A DNA stretch of 13,397 bases, from contig UNSK01000050.1 in assembly GCA_900552525.1 (NCBI GenBank), forward strand, positions 1 through 13,397, read 5' to 3'. A program made the position numbers and the translations under genes. Shown one piece after another: positions 1 to 6,612 of this stretch. Each line of letters begins with the position of its first letter. The first letter of the stretch is position 1. The stretch is from Candidatus Gastranaerophilales bacterium (GTDB lineage Bacteria; Cyanobacteriota; Vampirovibrionia; Gastranaerophilales; Gastranaerophilaceae). Below the pieces are notes generated by a model. That model did not search any database. It saw nothing but the letters and a program-made list of their open reading frames with translations, and was not told where the DNA came from.

Positions 1-1013
1 ATTTCAATAAACTTATTTTTATTCTTGTATTCTTCATCGGCAATTTCAACTAGAAAACTCATCTCAAGTGCTTTGTCTACGGATTTAATATTGGTTATAT
101 CTTCGGGGATTTCTTCGATATAAAATTGTTCAATATATTTTAAATGGTGCGAATATTCTAATTTATACGCAGATAATTCCTGCTTTAATTTTGATAATTT
201 ATTTTGTTGTTCTAACTTTTCTTGAAGGTGTTTATATCTTTGTTTTAAAGATTTCTCTATTTCTTTTATTTCAGTATTTTTAATCCTCCAGCAACGCATT
301 TGAGGTATAGAAGTTTGAGATTTGATAAATTCTTCTTTATTTTCAGTATTGCCTAAGTATGCTGAAATAAAATCAACTTCATATTTTGTTAATTTATCAA
401 TTATGTTTTTTGTAGCAGAATTATTGCTTGAAACAACTGCAACACTTTCCCCCCTAATTACTGCATTTGCAATAATATTTAATATTGTTTGAGTTTTTCC
501 TGTCCCAGGAGGACCTTCTATAATTGATAAATTATTCTCTAGAGCGTTATCTACTGCTTGTTTCTGACTTATATTAAAGCCAAACGGAAAGATTGTAAAT
601 TCTTTTTCCTCATTTTTAATTGGTTTTATTATTTTAAAAAATGCACCAATGCAACTATCATGCTTATTTTCTTTTATTGGTAACCCGCCATTTAAAAAGT
701 TATATAATATCGATTCAGGAACAACTTTTTCTATCATCCCATAGTTTTTAAATAGAATATTAAACTTTAAACCTTTGTCAGTTGTATGCTCAAGCCCAAT
801 TTTATCTGCTATACAGCGAAAATAATTTAAACGATTGTCAATAAGTAATTCTTCTTTACTTGGTTCTACAATTTTTACGTCATAATAATTATAGGTGTAA
901 GTTTTATGGCTTTTAAAAGTAATTTTGTAAAATCTGCCTTTTCTAACACAACTTACAATATCATCAGTGCGTTTCTTTCCTTTTAAAAATATTTCCTTGC
1001 GTATATTACCCAT
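1..1013 (-). CDS. Superfamily 1 (Upf1-like) DNA/RNA helicase, N-terminal part, cut by window edge
   Basis: The frame is open from the ATG at 1013 to the left edge (337 codons), so the gene continues outside. A Q-motif-like N-x-SQ-x-x-A lies at residues 147-153. It is followed by a perfect Walker A, GPPGTGKT, at 167-174, then TILNIIAN and a VAVVSSNNSAT motif Ia near 191-201. This order is typical of AAA_11/AAA_12 helicases of the Upf1/SMUBP type, which couple ATP hydrolysis to nucleic-acid translocation. Residues 1-140 form an unrecognised N-terminal region. A charged, probably coiled-coil stretch (about 238-290) follows motif Ia, as in the family's insertion between motifs I and II. The Walker B and C-terminal RecA domain are not in the window. 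An in-frame stop lies six codons upstream, so ATG 1013 (or TTG 1022) is the start; no SD precedes it. It lies 74 bp after the response regulator on the same strand. Its cellular role is unknown. Confidence 0.85.
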   Translation of the reverse strand, partial: MGNIRKEIFLKGKKRTDDIVSCVRKGRFYKITFKSHKTYTYNYYDVKIVEPSKEELLIDNRLNYFRCIADKIGLEHTTDKGLKFNILFKNYGMIEKVVPESILYNFLNGGLPIKENKHDSCIGAFFKIIKPIKNEEKEFTIFPFGFNISQKQAVDNALENNLSIIEGPPGTGKTQTILNIIANAVIRGESVAVVSSNNSATKNIIDKLTKYEVDFISAYLGNTENKEEFIKSQTSIPQMRCWRIKNTEIKEIEKSLKQRYKHLQEKLEQQNKLSKLKQELSAYKLEYSHHLKYIEQFYIEEIPEDITNIKSVDKALEMSFLVEIADEEYKNKNKFIE

Positions 1014-1022
1014 TGTAAACAA

Positions 1023-1031
1023 ATTGTATCA
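1023..1031 (-). promoter_or_regulatory. Extended -10 element before the helicase gene
   Basis: The minus strand reads TGA-TACAAT, with the hexamer at 1028-1023, nine bases before the ATG at 1013. A weak -35, TTGGCT, lies 18 bases upstream (1052-1047). No Shine-Dalgarno lies between the hexamer and the start codon, so transcription would begin within two or three bases of the ATG. This is a motif match only. Confidence 0.4.
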
Positions 1032-1087
1032 TGGGCATAATCTGGCAGCCAAATCTTTTAATAATTTTGCCAAATATCTAATTACTA

Positions 1088-1789
1088 CTACTCATTTACA
1101 TTTGGCACATTCAGCATGCGGTATCCAATACCGATATGAGTAATAATATAATCTGAAGCATTGAGCTTTTTTCTTAAATTAGTCACAAATACCCTTAAAG
1201 ATAACTGCGAATCACATCCGTTTCCATCCTGCCAAATTTCTTGTTTAATATGATTATGGGTTAAAACCTTTCCTATATTTTTTGCAAGCAGGCATAACAA
1301 TTTATATTCAATTGCCGTTAAGTGGACAACGTTATCATTAACATAAACACAGTTTGTATCATAATCAATCTTTAAATTCCCGTTTGTAAAAATATTATTT
1401 TGAGGCTGAACTTGAGTGCTCTGCATCTTATGGCGCATTGAAACCCGCACACGCGCAAGAAGCTCTTCGGTATTAAAAGGTTTTGTCAAATAGTCATCTG
1501 CACCCGCATCAAGCGCGGTAATTTTATCTGCATTATCTGTCCTTGCGCTGACAATAATTATTGGAACAAGCGAAAACGACCGGATTTTTCTTATAACTTC
1601 AAGCCCGTCCATATCCGGCAAGCCCAGATCAAGAATAATCACATCCGGATTGTGGGAAGTTGCTTTCAAAATTCCGTCTTTTGCATTTGAAGAAATAAGG
1701 TAATTATAATCAAAAATCTCAAGGGTTGTCCCTATCAAATTCTGAATGGCTTTATCATCCTCTACTACAAGCACCGTACCTTTATTCAT
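1088..1789 (-). CDS. OmpR/KdpE-family response regulator
   Basis: This is a two-domain transcription factor of 233 residues. The receiver domain (about 5-118) has the acidic pocket E10-D11-D12, phosphoacceptor D54 (in IILDLGLPDMDG), switch S81 and conserved K103 in the TKPF motif. A winged-helix Trans_reg_C domain (about 135-228) follows, with the usual LT-x-x-E-x-x-L-L core and RVFVTNLRKKL recognition-helix region. An in-frame ATG at 1804 would add five residues, but the ATG at 1789 has GGAG seven bases upstream and is preferred. That start lies inside the end of the kinase gene (8-bp overlap, ATGAATAA), so the two are translationally coupled partners. It is closest in type to KdpE, but no kdpFABC potassium-pump genes are in the window, so the regulon is unknown. 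Candidate targets are the repeats at 3236-3256 and 13268-13285. Confidence 0.9.
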   Translation of the reverse strand: MNKGTVLVVEDDKAIQNLIGTTLEIFDYNYLISSNAKDGILKATSHNPDVIILDLGLPDMDGLEVIRKIRSFSLVPIIIVSARTDNADKITALDAGADDYLTKPFNTEELLARVRVSMRHKMQSTQVQPQNNIFTNGNLKIDYDTNCVYVNDNVVHLTAIEYKLLCLLAKNIGKVLTHNHIKQEIWQDGNGCDSQLSLRVFVTNLRKKLNASDYIITHIGIGYRMLNVPNVNE

Positions 1790-3182
1790 TATCGTTCTCC
1801 ACATCTGATTTTATATCAAAAGAAAAAATTGTTCCGCAAGGTTTATTGTCCATTATATTAACTTTACCGCCATGAGCTTCAATAACTGCTTTGCAGAGAG
1901 CAAGCCCGAGGCCTAAGCCGCGTCTTCCATCAGCAATTTTATTATTAACAGTATAAAACATATCAAAAATCTTTGCTTTATCCTCGTCACTAATACCGGC
2001 CCCCTCATCAATAACAGATATTTTTAAATCATTTCCATCTGCTTCAGCTTTTATAACAATATTTGTTCCCTCTGGAGAATACTTCATAGCATTATCAACA
2101 AGATTAAATATAACTTGAGAAATCAGTCTGCTGTCCATATATGCCGATAGATTTTCTTTCTCAACATTTATGTGTATAAAGAATTTTTCTTTTTTGCGTC
2201 CTAAATGACTGACTGCATCTCTAATTACATCTGAAATATATTCAGATTCTTTATTCAGCTTAATTTCATTTTTATCAAATCTTGTTATTGCAAGCAGGTT
2301 TTCAACAAGATTTAGAAGCCATATAGAATCATCATAAATATCTGAATAAATATGTTGTTTCTTATCTTCTGATAAGATATTTGAATTTTTCAGCAGTATT
2401 TCAGCAAATCCGGAAATTCCTGTCAAAGGAGTTCTTAAATCATGAGAAATCGCTCTCAAAAGAGTTGAACGCATTTCTTCCTGCTTATTTTTAATAATCA
2501 GTTCATTCTTTGCCTGCAAAATATCTTCCTTTTCCTTTGTAAGCTGAATTTCCCTGAGCATAGCATCTTTCTGCTTTTGATTAATAATTGCAACAAAATA
2601 AACAAAAACAAAAAGTATTAAGAATACTACAGGAAACCCGCTTATTGCAAGCGAAAATCTTGGTTCGGTAAAAAAGTAATCAAATAGTAATAATATTAGA
2701 ATTGAAATTGTAAGCCCCGGATAGGAGAAGATTGAAAACTTATTTTTTTTATTTTCCTGCTGGCCGAAATACATTTTTTGAGCCTTATCAGGGATAATAT
2801 AAATCTCAATTTCGGGAGAATACTTAATAATTTTATCCACAAAATTTGGAGGAGTAAAAAGCCTGTTAGGCCTGTATCCGGAACGGCCGAGTATTATTTT
2901 TGTAACCTGACTTTTTTTTGCATACTCAGAAACCTGAAATGCAATATCTTCTCCGCTCAAAGTAACAATATTAGCCCCTAGTTCTCTAGCAAATTCCGTA
3001 TTCTGCTGCAATCTTAATTCATTATCCCTAGACATTTTATTGGCACTCTCAATATAAAGAGCAGTAAATTCAGCATTAAAAACTTTTGCCATACGAGAAG
3101 CCGTATCAATAACCTTTTTATTTGACGGCGATGATGATAAACATACCAAGATATGGTCTTTAATGTTCTCTAATTCTTTCAT
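1782..3182 (-). CDS. Short KdpD-like membrane sensor histidine kinase
   Basis: This 466-residue kinase begins with a cytoplasmic universal-stress-protein-like domain of KdpD type (about 9-133, starting HILVCLSSSPSN). Two hydrophobic segments follow (about 151-171 and 177-200), joined by a very short loop, then a charged linker helix (202-238). The HisKA domain has phosphoacceptor H247 in AISHDLRTPL. The ATPase domain has an N box (NLVDNAMKYSP), G1 (DEGAGI) and G2 (GLGLGLALCKAV). It should autophosphorylate and pass phosphate to the overlapping response regulator. Compared with classical KdpD of about 900 residues, the large N-terminal KdpD domain (PF02702), two of the four membrane helices and the GAF region are absent. 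The start at ATG 3182 has no SD but lies six bases after an extended -10, suggesting a leaderless mRNA. The ligand is unknown; the USP domain in other KdpD proteins is a regulatory, nucleotide-binding module. Confidence 0.88.
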   Translation of the reverse strand: MKELENIKDHILVCLSSSPSNKKVIDTASRMAKVFNAEFTALYIESANKMSRDNELRLQQNTEFARELGANIVTLSGEDIAFQVSEYAKKSQVTKIILGRSGYRPNRLFTPPNFVDKIIKYSPEIEIYIIPDKAQKMYFGQQENKKNKFSIFSYPGLTISILILLLFDYFFTEPRFSLAISGFPVVFLILFVFVYFVAIINQKQKDAMLREIQLTKEKEDILQAKNELIIKNKQEEMRSTLLRAISHDLRTPLTGISGFAEILLKNSNILSEDKKQHIYSDIYDDSIWLLNLVENLLAITRFDKNEIKLNKESEYISDVIRDAVSHLGRKKEKFFIHINVEKENLSAYMDSRLISQVIFNLVDNAMKYSPEGTNIVIKAEADGNDLKISVIDEGAGISDEDKAKIFDMFYTVNNKIADGRRGLGLGLALCKAVIEAHGGKVNIMDNKPCGTIFSFDIKSDVENDNE

Positions 3183-3188
3183 AATCAG

Positions 3189-3197
3189 ATAATAGCA
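3189..3197 (-). promoter_or_regulatory. Extended -10 element of the two-component operon
   Basis: The minus strand reads TGC-TATTAT, then six bases, then the kinase ATG at 3182. The predicted +1 is the A of that ATG. No -35 match is visible at the right distance, which fits an extended -10 promoter helped by an activator bound at the direct repeat centred about 64 bp upstream. No Shine-Dalgarno is present. Confidence 0.5.
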
Positions 3198-3235
3198 TAA
3201 AGTGATATAAAAATAGGATTAATGTTTTTCATTTG

Positions 3236-3256
3236 GCGTTAAGATAGCGTTAAGAT
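3236..3256. promoter_or_regulatory. 11-bp-period direct repeat, probable OmpR-family regulator site
   Basis: GCGTTAAGAT occurs at 3236-3245 and again at 3247-3256, so two identical 10-mers are in tandem with an 11-bp period. OmpR/PhoB/KdpE-type regulators bind head-to-tail on such repeats. On the minus strand the units read CTTAACGC-TAT-CTTAACGC. This is close to the cyanobacterial SphR Pho box as I recall it (8-mers of YTTAAYYW type separated by 3 bp). It lies between two divergent promoters, about 64 bp from the predicted kinase start point and about 59 bp from that of the plus-strand gene. Binding is inferred. Confidence 0.55.
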
Positions 3257-3269
3257 TTTGTTTTACCAC

Positions 3270-3298
3270 TTGAAAAGTGTAATCAAGACATTTAATAT
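3270..3298 (+). promoter_or_regulatory. Promoter of the small hydrophobic orphan gene, with overlapping dyads
   Basis: TTGAAA (3270-3275), a 17-bp spacer and TAATAT (3293-3298) form a good vegetative promoter, with a start point near 3305. Two short inverted repeats overlap it: CACTT-GAA-AAGTG (3267-3279) on the -35 and GACAT-TTAAT-ATGTC (3287-3301) on the -10. The second could be an operator, but arms this short can arise by chance. Confidence 0.5.
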
Positions 3299-3327
3299 GT
3301 CAGTACAAAACAAAGGTTTGAAATCTT

Positions 3328-3363
3328 AAGGAGGAATCTTTCTTAAAAAGAAAGAAAATAAAA
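3328..3363 (+). promoter_or_regulatory. Strong Shine-Dalgarno separated from the start codon by a hairpin
   Basis: AAGGAGGA (3328-3335) is a near-perfect anti-16S match but lies 28 bases before the ATG at 3364, too far for normal initiation. Between them is a perfect 8-bp inverted repeat, TCTTTCTT (3337-3344), loop AAA, AAGAAAGA (3348-3355). If folded, the stem leaves one base before it and eight after it, giving an effective spacing of about nine bases. No alternative in-frame start lies nearer, and the frame is closed by TGA at 3319. Confidence 0.55.
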
Positions 3364-4038
3364 ATGTCAATTACAGTTAATTCATTTAATATAAATAATA
3401 CACAGAATAATAGACCAAACTTTTCAACAAAGGCAGCTTCTGCAGCAGGAAGTTTACTTGGCTTAACGGCATCTGCTGTATGCATTACAAAAGCAAGAGG
3501 GCTTAAAGTTCCAGCCTCTTTAAAAACCAGAGAAGTTGTTGATGTATTCAAAAAAATTGAATTTAATGAAAAAGATGTTATCACTATGGCATCATCATCA
3601 ATTGCAGGCGGGTTAACAGGAGGAGTCTTAACAGACCCGCAAAATACTAAGGCTAAAACAAAGGAAGGTATTGTTCAACTTATCGGAAACTATGTATTCC
3701 CGAGCCTTTTTGTTGGAGCAGGAATGAAGCTCAATAAAACATTGTTTTCAAAATATAAATACCCGCCTGTTACAAGAGCAATCCAATTCGCTTTTGGTAC
3801 AGCCGGCTTTATCTCAGGAGTTCTGTTTGGTAATAAAATTTCTCAATTAATCAACAAATATTTGTTTAAAGAAGATTCTTACAGAAAACTTAGCTGGAAA
3901 GACTGGGCTGTTCAAGCTGATAATGTGTGTCTTGTAACATCAATGGCAGCTCCGGGTACTAATATTGCAAAAACTGCTTCAAAATTTATTCCTGTTGCAC
4001 ATATTATTCCTGGCTACTGCGTTGGTACAAAGTTTTAG
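3364..4038 (+). CDS. Small hydrophobic protein of unknown function with N-terminal P-N-F motif
   Basis: I do not recognise the family. The 224-residue product has an Asn-rich N terminus (residues 6-19) ending in RPNF-S (17-21), a variant of the motif in three other proteins of this window. Several Gly/Ala-rich hydrophobic segments follow at about 24-43, 73-89, 103-120 and 138-156; they look like small-residue amphipathic or membrane helices. No signal peptide of classical form, catalytic motif or cysteine cluster is visible. The ATG at 3364 is the only plausible start. It has its own promoter and a hairpin-bridged Shine-Dalgarno, and shares a divergent control region with the two-component operon, so it may be a target of that regulator. 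Its stop overlaps that of the convergent alkyltransferase gene. Reality as a gene is supported by length, promoter, ribosome site and protein-like composition. Function is unknown; a membrane- or envelope-associated role is a guess. Confidence 0.8.
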   Translation: MSITVNSFNINNTQNNRPNFSTKAASAAGSLLGLTASAVCITKARGLKVPASLKTREVVDVFKKIEFNEKDVITMASSSIAGGLTGGVLTDPQNTKAKTKEGIVQLIGNYVFPSLFVGAGMKLNKTLFSKYKYPPVTRAIQFAFGTAGFISGVLFGNKISQLINKYLFKEDSYRKLSWKDWAVQADNVCLVTSMAAPGTNIAKTASKFIPVAHIIPGYCVGTKF

Positions 4039-4559
4039 GCAGGAATAAAAAATCTTGATATATCGACTTTTTCGTGTTCTAAGAGTTTAATCTTTGTATT
4101 TATCCCGCCAGCGTAACCTGTTAAATTTCCATTTGCTCCTACAACTCTATGACACGGAATAATAATTGAAATTGGATTATGTCCGACAGCTCCGCCGATA
4201 GCTTGAGCAGACATGTGTAAAAGCCCCCGCTTTTTAGCAATCTGTTTAGCTATGTCGCCATAAGTTATAACTTCGCCGTATGGAATTTCACAAAGAATTT
4301 TCCAGACATTCTGTCTAAAATCATTTCCTATTGGCGCTAAACTCAGTTCTGAAATTTCAGGTTTTTCGCCTCTAAAATATCTATCAAGCCAGGCTTTAGT
4401 TCTTTGAAATACTTCTATATTATCATTAAAATCTAATTCAGTTTTTATACTGCCCTGAAAATACTTTTGTCCCTCAAGCCATACGCCAATAAGGCTGTTA
4501 TTATGCGCGGCTATAGTTAATTGTCCTATCGGTGAATTATAATTTGTTTTATAATACAT
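4035..4559 (-). CDS. ogt: Methylated-DNA-[protein]-cysteine S-methyltransferase (O6-alkylguanine repair)
   Basis: This suicide DNA-repair enzyme moves the alkyl group from O6-alkylguanine (or O4-alkylthymine) to its own cysteine. The 174-residue length fits the Ogt class. An N-terminal RNase H-like domain (about 1-80) begins YKTNYNSPIGQL. The C-terminal DNA-binding methyltransferase domain starts near FRQNVWKILCEIPYGEVITYGDIA. The hallmark IPCHRVVG carries acceptor C136, followed by LTGYAGG and KIKLLEHE. It has no AdaA regulatory part. GGGGG four bases before the ATG serves as SD. It lies 24 bp after the phosphoesterase gene on the same strand and is probably co-transcribed from its promoter. 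Its stop (TAA) overlaps the stop (TAG) of the convergent gene by the shared bases 4035-4038, so no terminator fits between them. The assignment is firm; co-regulation with the upstream gene is inferred. Confidence 0.95.
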   Translation of the reverse strand: MYYKTNYNSPIGQLTIAAHNNSLIGVWLEGQKYFQGSIKTELDFNDNIEVFQRTKAWLDRYFRGEKPEISELSLAPIGNDFRQNVWKILCEIPYGEVITYGDIAKQIAKKRGLLHMSAQAIGGAVGHNPISIIIPCHRVVGANGNLTGYAGGINTKIKLLEHEKVDISRFFIPA

Positions 4560-4583
4560 TTTGCCCCCTGCCTTTATTATTTG

Positions 4584-6488
4584 TTATATAATACGCTGTT
4601 CTTTAGTTTTTGGAGTTATATGAAGTTTATAATTTACACTCGAAATATACTCCCTAAACAGTTCATCATACGTTTTTTCCAGTGAAACAAACCTTTCTCT
4701 AATACGTCCGGGCCATTCAATATCATCCTTAACAAGGAATTTTTCCCCAATAACCATTTTATAATTTTCCTGCATATCTATAGGTTCAAATTCTTTTGTG
4801 AGCTTATTTCTAACCCTTACTGCATCAGAATATTTTGCTTCTGCTTTTCCTGATTTAATAGCCTCTATAAGCGACCTGTTTACCTGCACATCAGACCAGT
4901 GGATAATAGTATTTCTTGTCGGAGCTTTCAAATTAGCAAGCACATTTTCTACAATAAGCCCTACTAGCTCCTCACCTTTTACATCACCAATTCTGAGATT
5001 TGACAGATCTTCACTTACGCCGTCAAAAACTTTCATCACCCGCAGATTATCTGCACCGTCTTCCAGTCCGCCCCGTACGATTGAGGATTGGAGAGCTACA
5101 GTAAAAACATCTGAATCATATTTTTCACGCACAGTACGCTTAACCGCACTGGTTAGATAATTCATAAGATAACTGTTTTGATATCTTATTTCGTTGCCGT
5201 ATGTAAGTTTATTTAAACCTTTATTAACACTCTCAGACTTTTCTAGCTCTTTTGAAGCTTCTGAGAACATAAGTTCTTTAAAACTATCATTTTTCATGAG
5301 AGTTGTTCTCTGCGTTATATCAGTTATTCCTAGTTTTGTAAACAGTGCATCAAGCTGCTGCGGAAATCTACTTTCCGCTTCTTCTACGGCTTTTTCAGAT
5401 TTAATTTCTCCGAGGCTTACAAGCGGTTCCAAATCTTTTTCAAAGAAATCATTTAGAAATATCTGAAACGGGTGTTTTTCAAGCCCGTCAGCTACTGTTG
5501 TTTCTGTAAAATATGGAGTCATTGTAGCCTTTATAAGGTTTCCGTCATCATCAAATTCAAAATTAAGAGCTTTTATCATCTCATTATCTTTTCCAAGAGA
5601 ATTTATACTGGTCTTTCCGACATTTGATTGTACATTCTTGTGGTCATGCCCGTTTAGAACATGGTTTATTTGAGGGACATTACTTCTGATGATTTCCGAT
5701 AGCCTGCCGCCCATATGTGACAGAAGAACAACAGCTCCTTTAGGATTTTCAAGCTTAAAGTCATCAACTTTCTCTTTTATAGAATTTATTGTTTCTTGAA
5801 TATCCGCCTCAGTTAGATTAGCGTCTTTTTTATTAGAATTATCATAAAATTCAAGACCTTTGCATAAACCGGGATTGTAGAAATCCATACTTGGTATTGT
5901 TGCACTCACAAAGAGAACTTTGTGTAACAAATCATCACGTTTATCGTCAGGAATAGAATAAACCGCAGATTTTATGATATTATCACTCAAGCTCATTGCT
6001 TCCTGTACTGCCGGAGATTTGTTTAAGTCAACATTTGTAATCAGTGTTTTCATAGGATTTTTCTTCATGACATTCAACAGGAATTTATCACCTGCATCCA
6101 AATCGTGATTTCCGGGTGTAAAAAGGACATTAAGCTCGGCTGTTTTACCGCTGATTATACCGGAAGTTTTCGCTGCAAGTTTTTTAAGTAAGACTTTCAC
6201 ACTATCAATTGTCTTAAGCATAGCAAGGTTTTGCATATCACCGTTCGAAAGTTCTGGATGAGTTAACAGGCCTTTTTTAGAAGGATTAATAAACCAGTCG
6301 CCAACGATAGTTAAAAAATTGAAAGTTGAGGGCGACTCTGCTTTAGGAAAAATTTCTTTTGCGTTGTTTTCTATTGTTTTTAAAACCCTTGGAAGCTGCA
6401 TAATATTTCCATGGTTATCCGCAGTTGCAAGAATATTTATTCGTGCAGCTTTAAAATCAGGAGAACCTGATTGAACTCTTGTAATCAT
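4584..6488 (-). CDS. UshA-like metallophosphoesterase / 5'-nucleotidase without signal peptide
   Basis: The 634-residue protein has the two-domain layout of bacterial 5'-nucleotidases. The calcineurin-like phosphoesterase domain shows metal-binding motifs in order: D24-x-H26 (ATADNHGN), GD64, GN127-H128-D, SH258-MGG and NGH281-DH283. The C-terminal nucleotidase domain (about 415-600) includes ALQSSIVRGG, a divergent form of the family's substrate-binding region. It would hydrolyse a phosphomonoester or diester, perhaps a nucleotide; the substrate is not readable. Unlike UshA relatives, which are exported, it has no signal peptide: only about 15 residues precede the first strand, including S-P-D-F-K (9-13), shared in variant form with other proteins here. 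Between the domains is a long charged helical stretch (about 335-410). AAGGAG eight bases before ATG 6488 fixes the start. It leads an operon with ogt and is divergent from the aldehyde dehydrogenase gene. The fold is certain, the substrate and location are not. Confidence 0.85.
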   Translation of the reverse strand: MITRVQSGSPDFKAARINILATADNHGNIMQLPRVLKTIENNAKEIFPKAESPSTFNFLTIVGDWFINPSKKGLLTHPELSNGDMQNLAMLKTIDSVKVLLKKLAAKTSGIISGKTAELNVLFTPGNHDLDAGDKFLLNVMKKNPMKTLITNVDLNKSPAVQEAMSLSDNIIKSAVYSIPDDKRDDLLHKVLFVSATIPSMDFYNPGLCKGLEFYDNSNKKDANLTEADIQETINSIKEKVDDFKLENPKGAVVLLSHMGGRLSEIIRSNVPQINHVLNGHDHKNVQSNVGKTSINSLGKDNEMIKALNFEFDDDGNLIKATMTPYFTETTVADGLEKHPFQIFLNDFFEKDLEPLVSLGEIKSEKAVEEAESRFPQQLDALFTKLGITDITQRTTLMKNDSFKELMFSEASKELEKSESVNKGLNKLTYGNEIRYQNSYLMNYLTSAVKRTVREKYDSDVFTVALQSSIVRGGLEDGADNLRVMKVFDGVSEDLSNLRIGDVKGEELVGLIVENVLANLKAPTRNTIIHWSDVQVNRSLIEAIKSGKAEAKYSDAVRVRNKLTKEFEPIDMQENYKMVIGEKFLVKDDIEWPGRIRERFVSLEKTYDELFREYISSVNYKLHITPKTKEQRII

Positions 6489-6514
6489 TAATTTTACTCC
6501 TTAAATACACATAA

Positions 6515-6542
6515 TCTATATTTATTATAATACAAACATCAA
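6515..6542 (-). promoter_or_regulatory. Possible promoter of the phosphoesterase-ogt operon
   Basis: On the minus strand, TTGATG (6542-6537), a 16-bp spacer and TATAGA (6520-6515) are a plausible promoter ahead of the Shine-Dalgarno at 6502-6497. A better -10 match, TATAAT (6529-6524), lies within the spacer but lacks a -35. The region is so AT-rich that the choice is uncertain. Confidence 0.3.
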
Positions 6543-6577
6543 AATAGATTACCCTGTTGGAGTGCCCGATTTGATAA

Positions 6578-6606
6578 TTGTTACGTCTGGTTATTTTAAT
6601 TTTAAT
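6578..6606 (+). promoter_or_regulatory. Promoter of the aldehyde dehydrogenase gene, leaderless type
   Basis: TTGTTA (6578-6583), a 17-bp spacer and TTTAAT (6601-6606) are followed by six bases and then the ATG at 6613. The predicted start point is the A of the ATG. No Shine-Dalgarno is present. An overlapping alternative is TTGATA (6571-6576) with TTTAAT (6595-6600). Confidence 0.4.
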
Positions 6607-6612
6607 GCAGAT

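Noticed and set aside
1014..1087. Terminator between the response regulator and the helicase (TGGCA/TGCCA)
   Set aside because: The stem is only 5 bp with a loop near 19 bases and no T-run follows.
3300..3584. Minus-strand frame overlapping the divergent control region and the orphan gene
   Set aside because: It is antisense to a better supported gene and runs through its promoter and hairpin; composition is not protein-like.
4798..5466. Open frames on the plus strand opposite the phosphoesterase, and similar ones opposite the paralogues near 9855-10220 and 12198-13053
   Set aside because: They are antisense shadows of strongly supported genes, Ser-rich with no protein-like motifs and no ribosome sites.
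6562..6612. Upstream GTG start extending the aldehyde dehydrogenase by 17 residues
   Set aside because: No SD precedes it, promoter-like elements lie within it, and ATG 6613 gives catalytic E209 and C243 as in ALDH3 enzymes.
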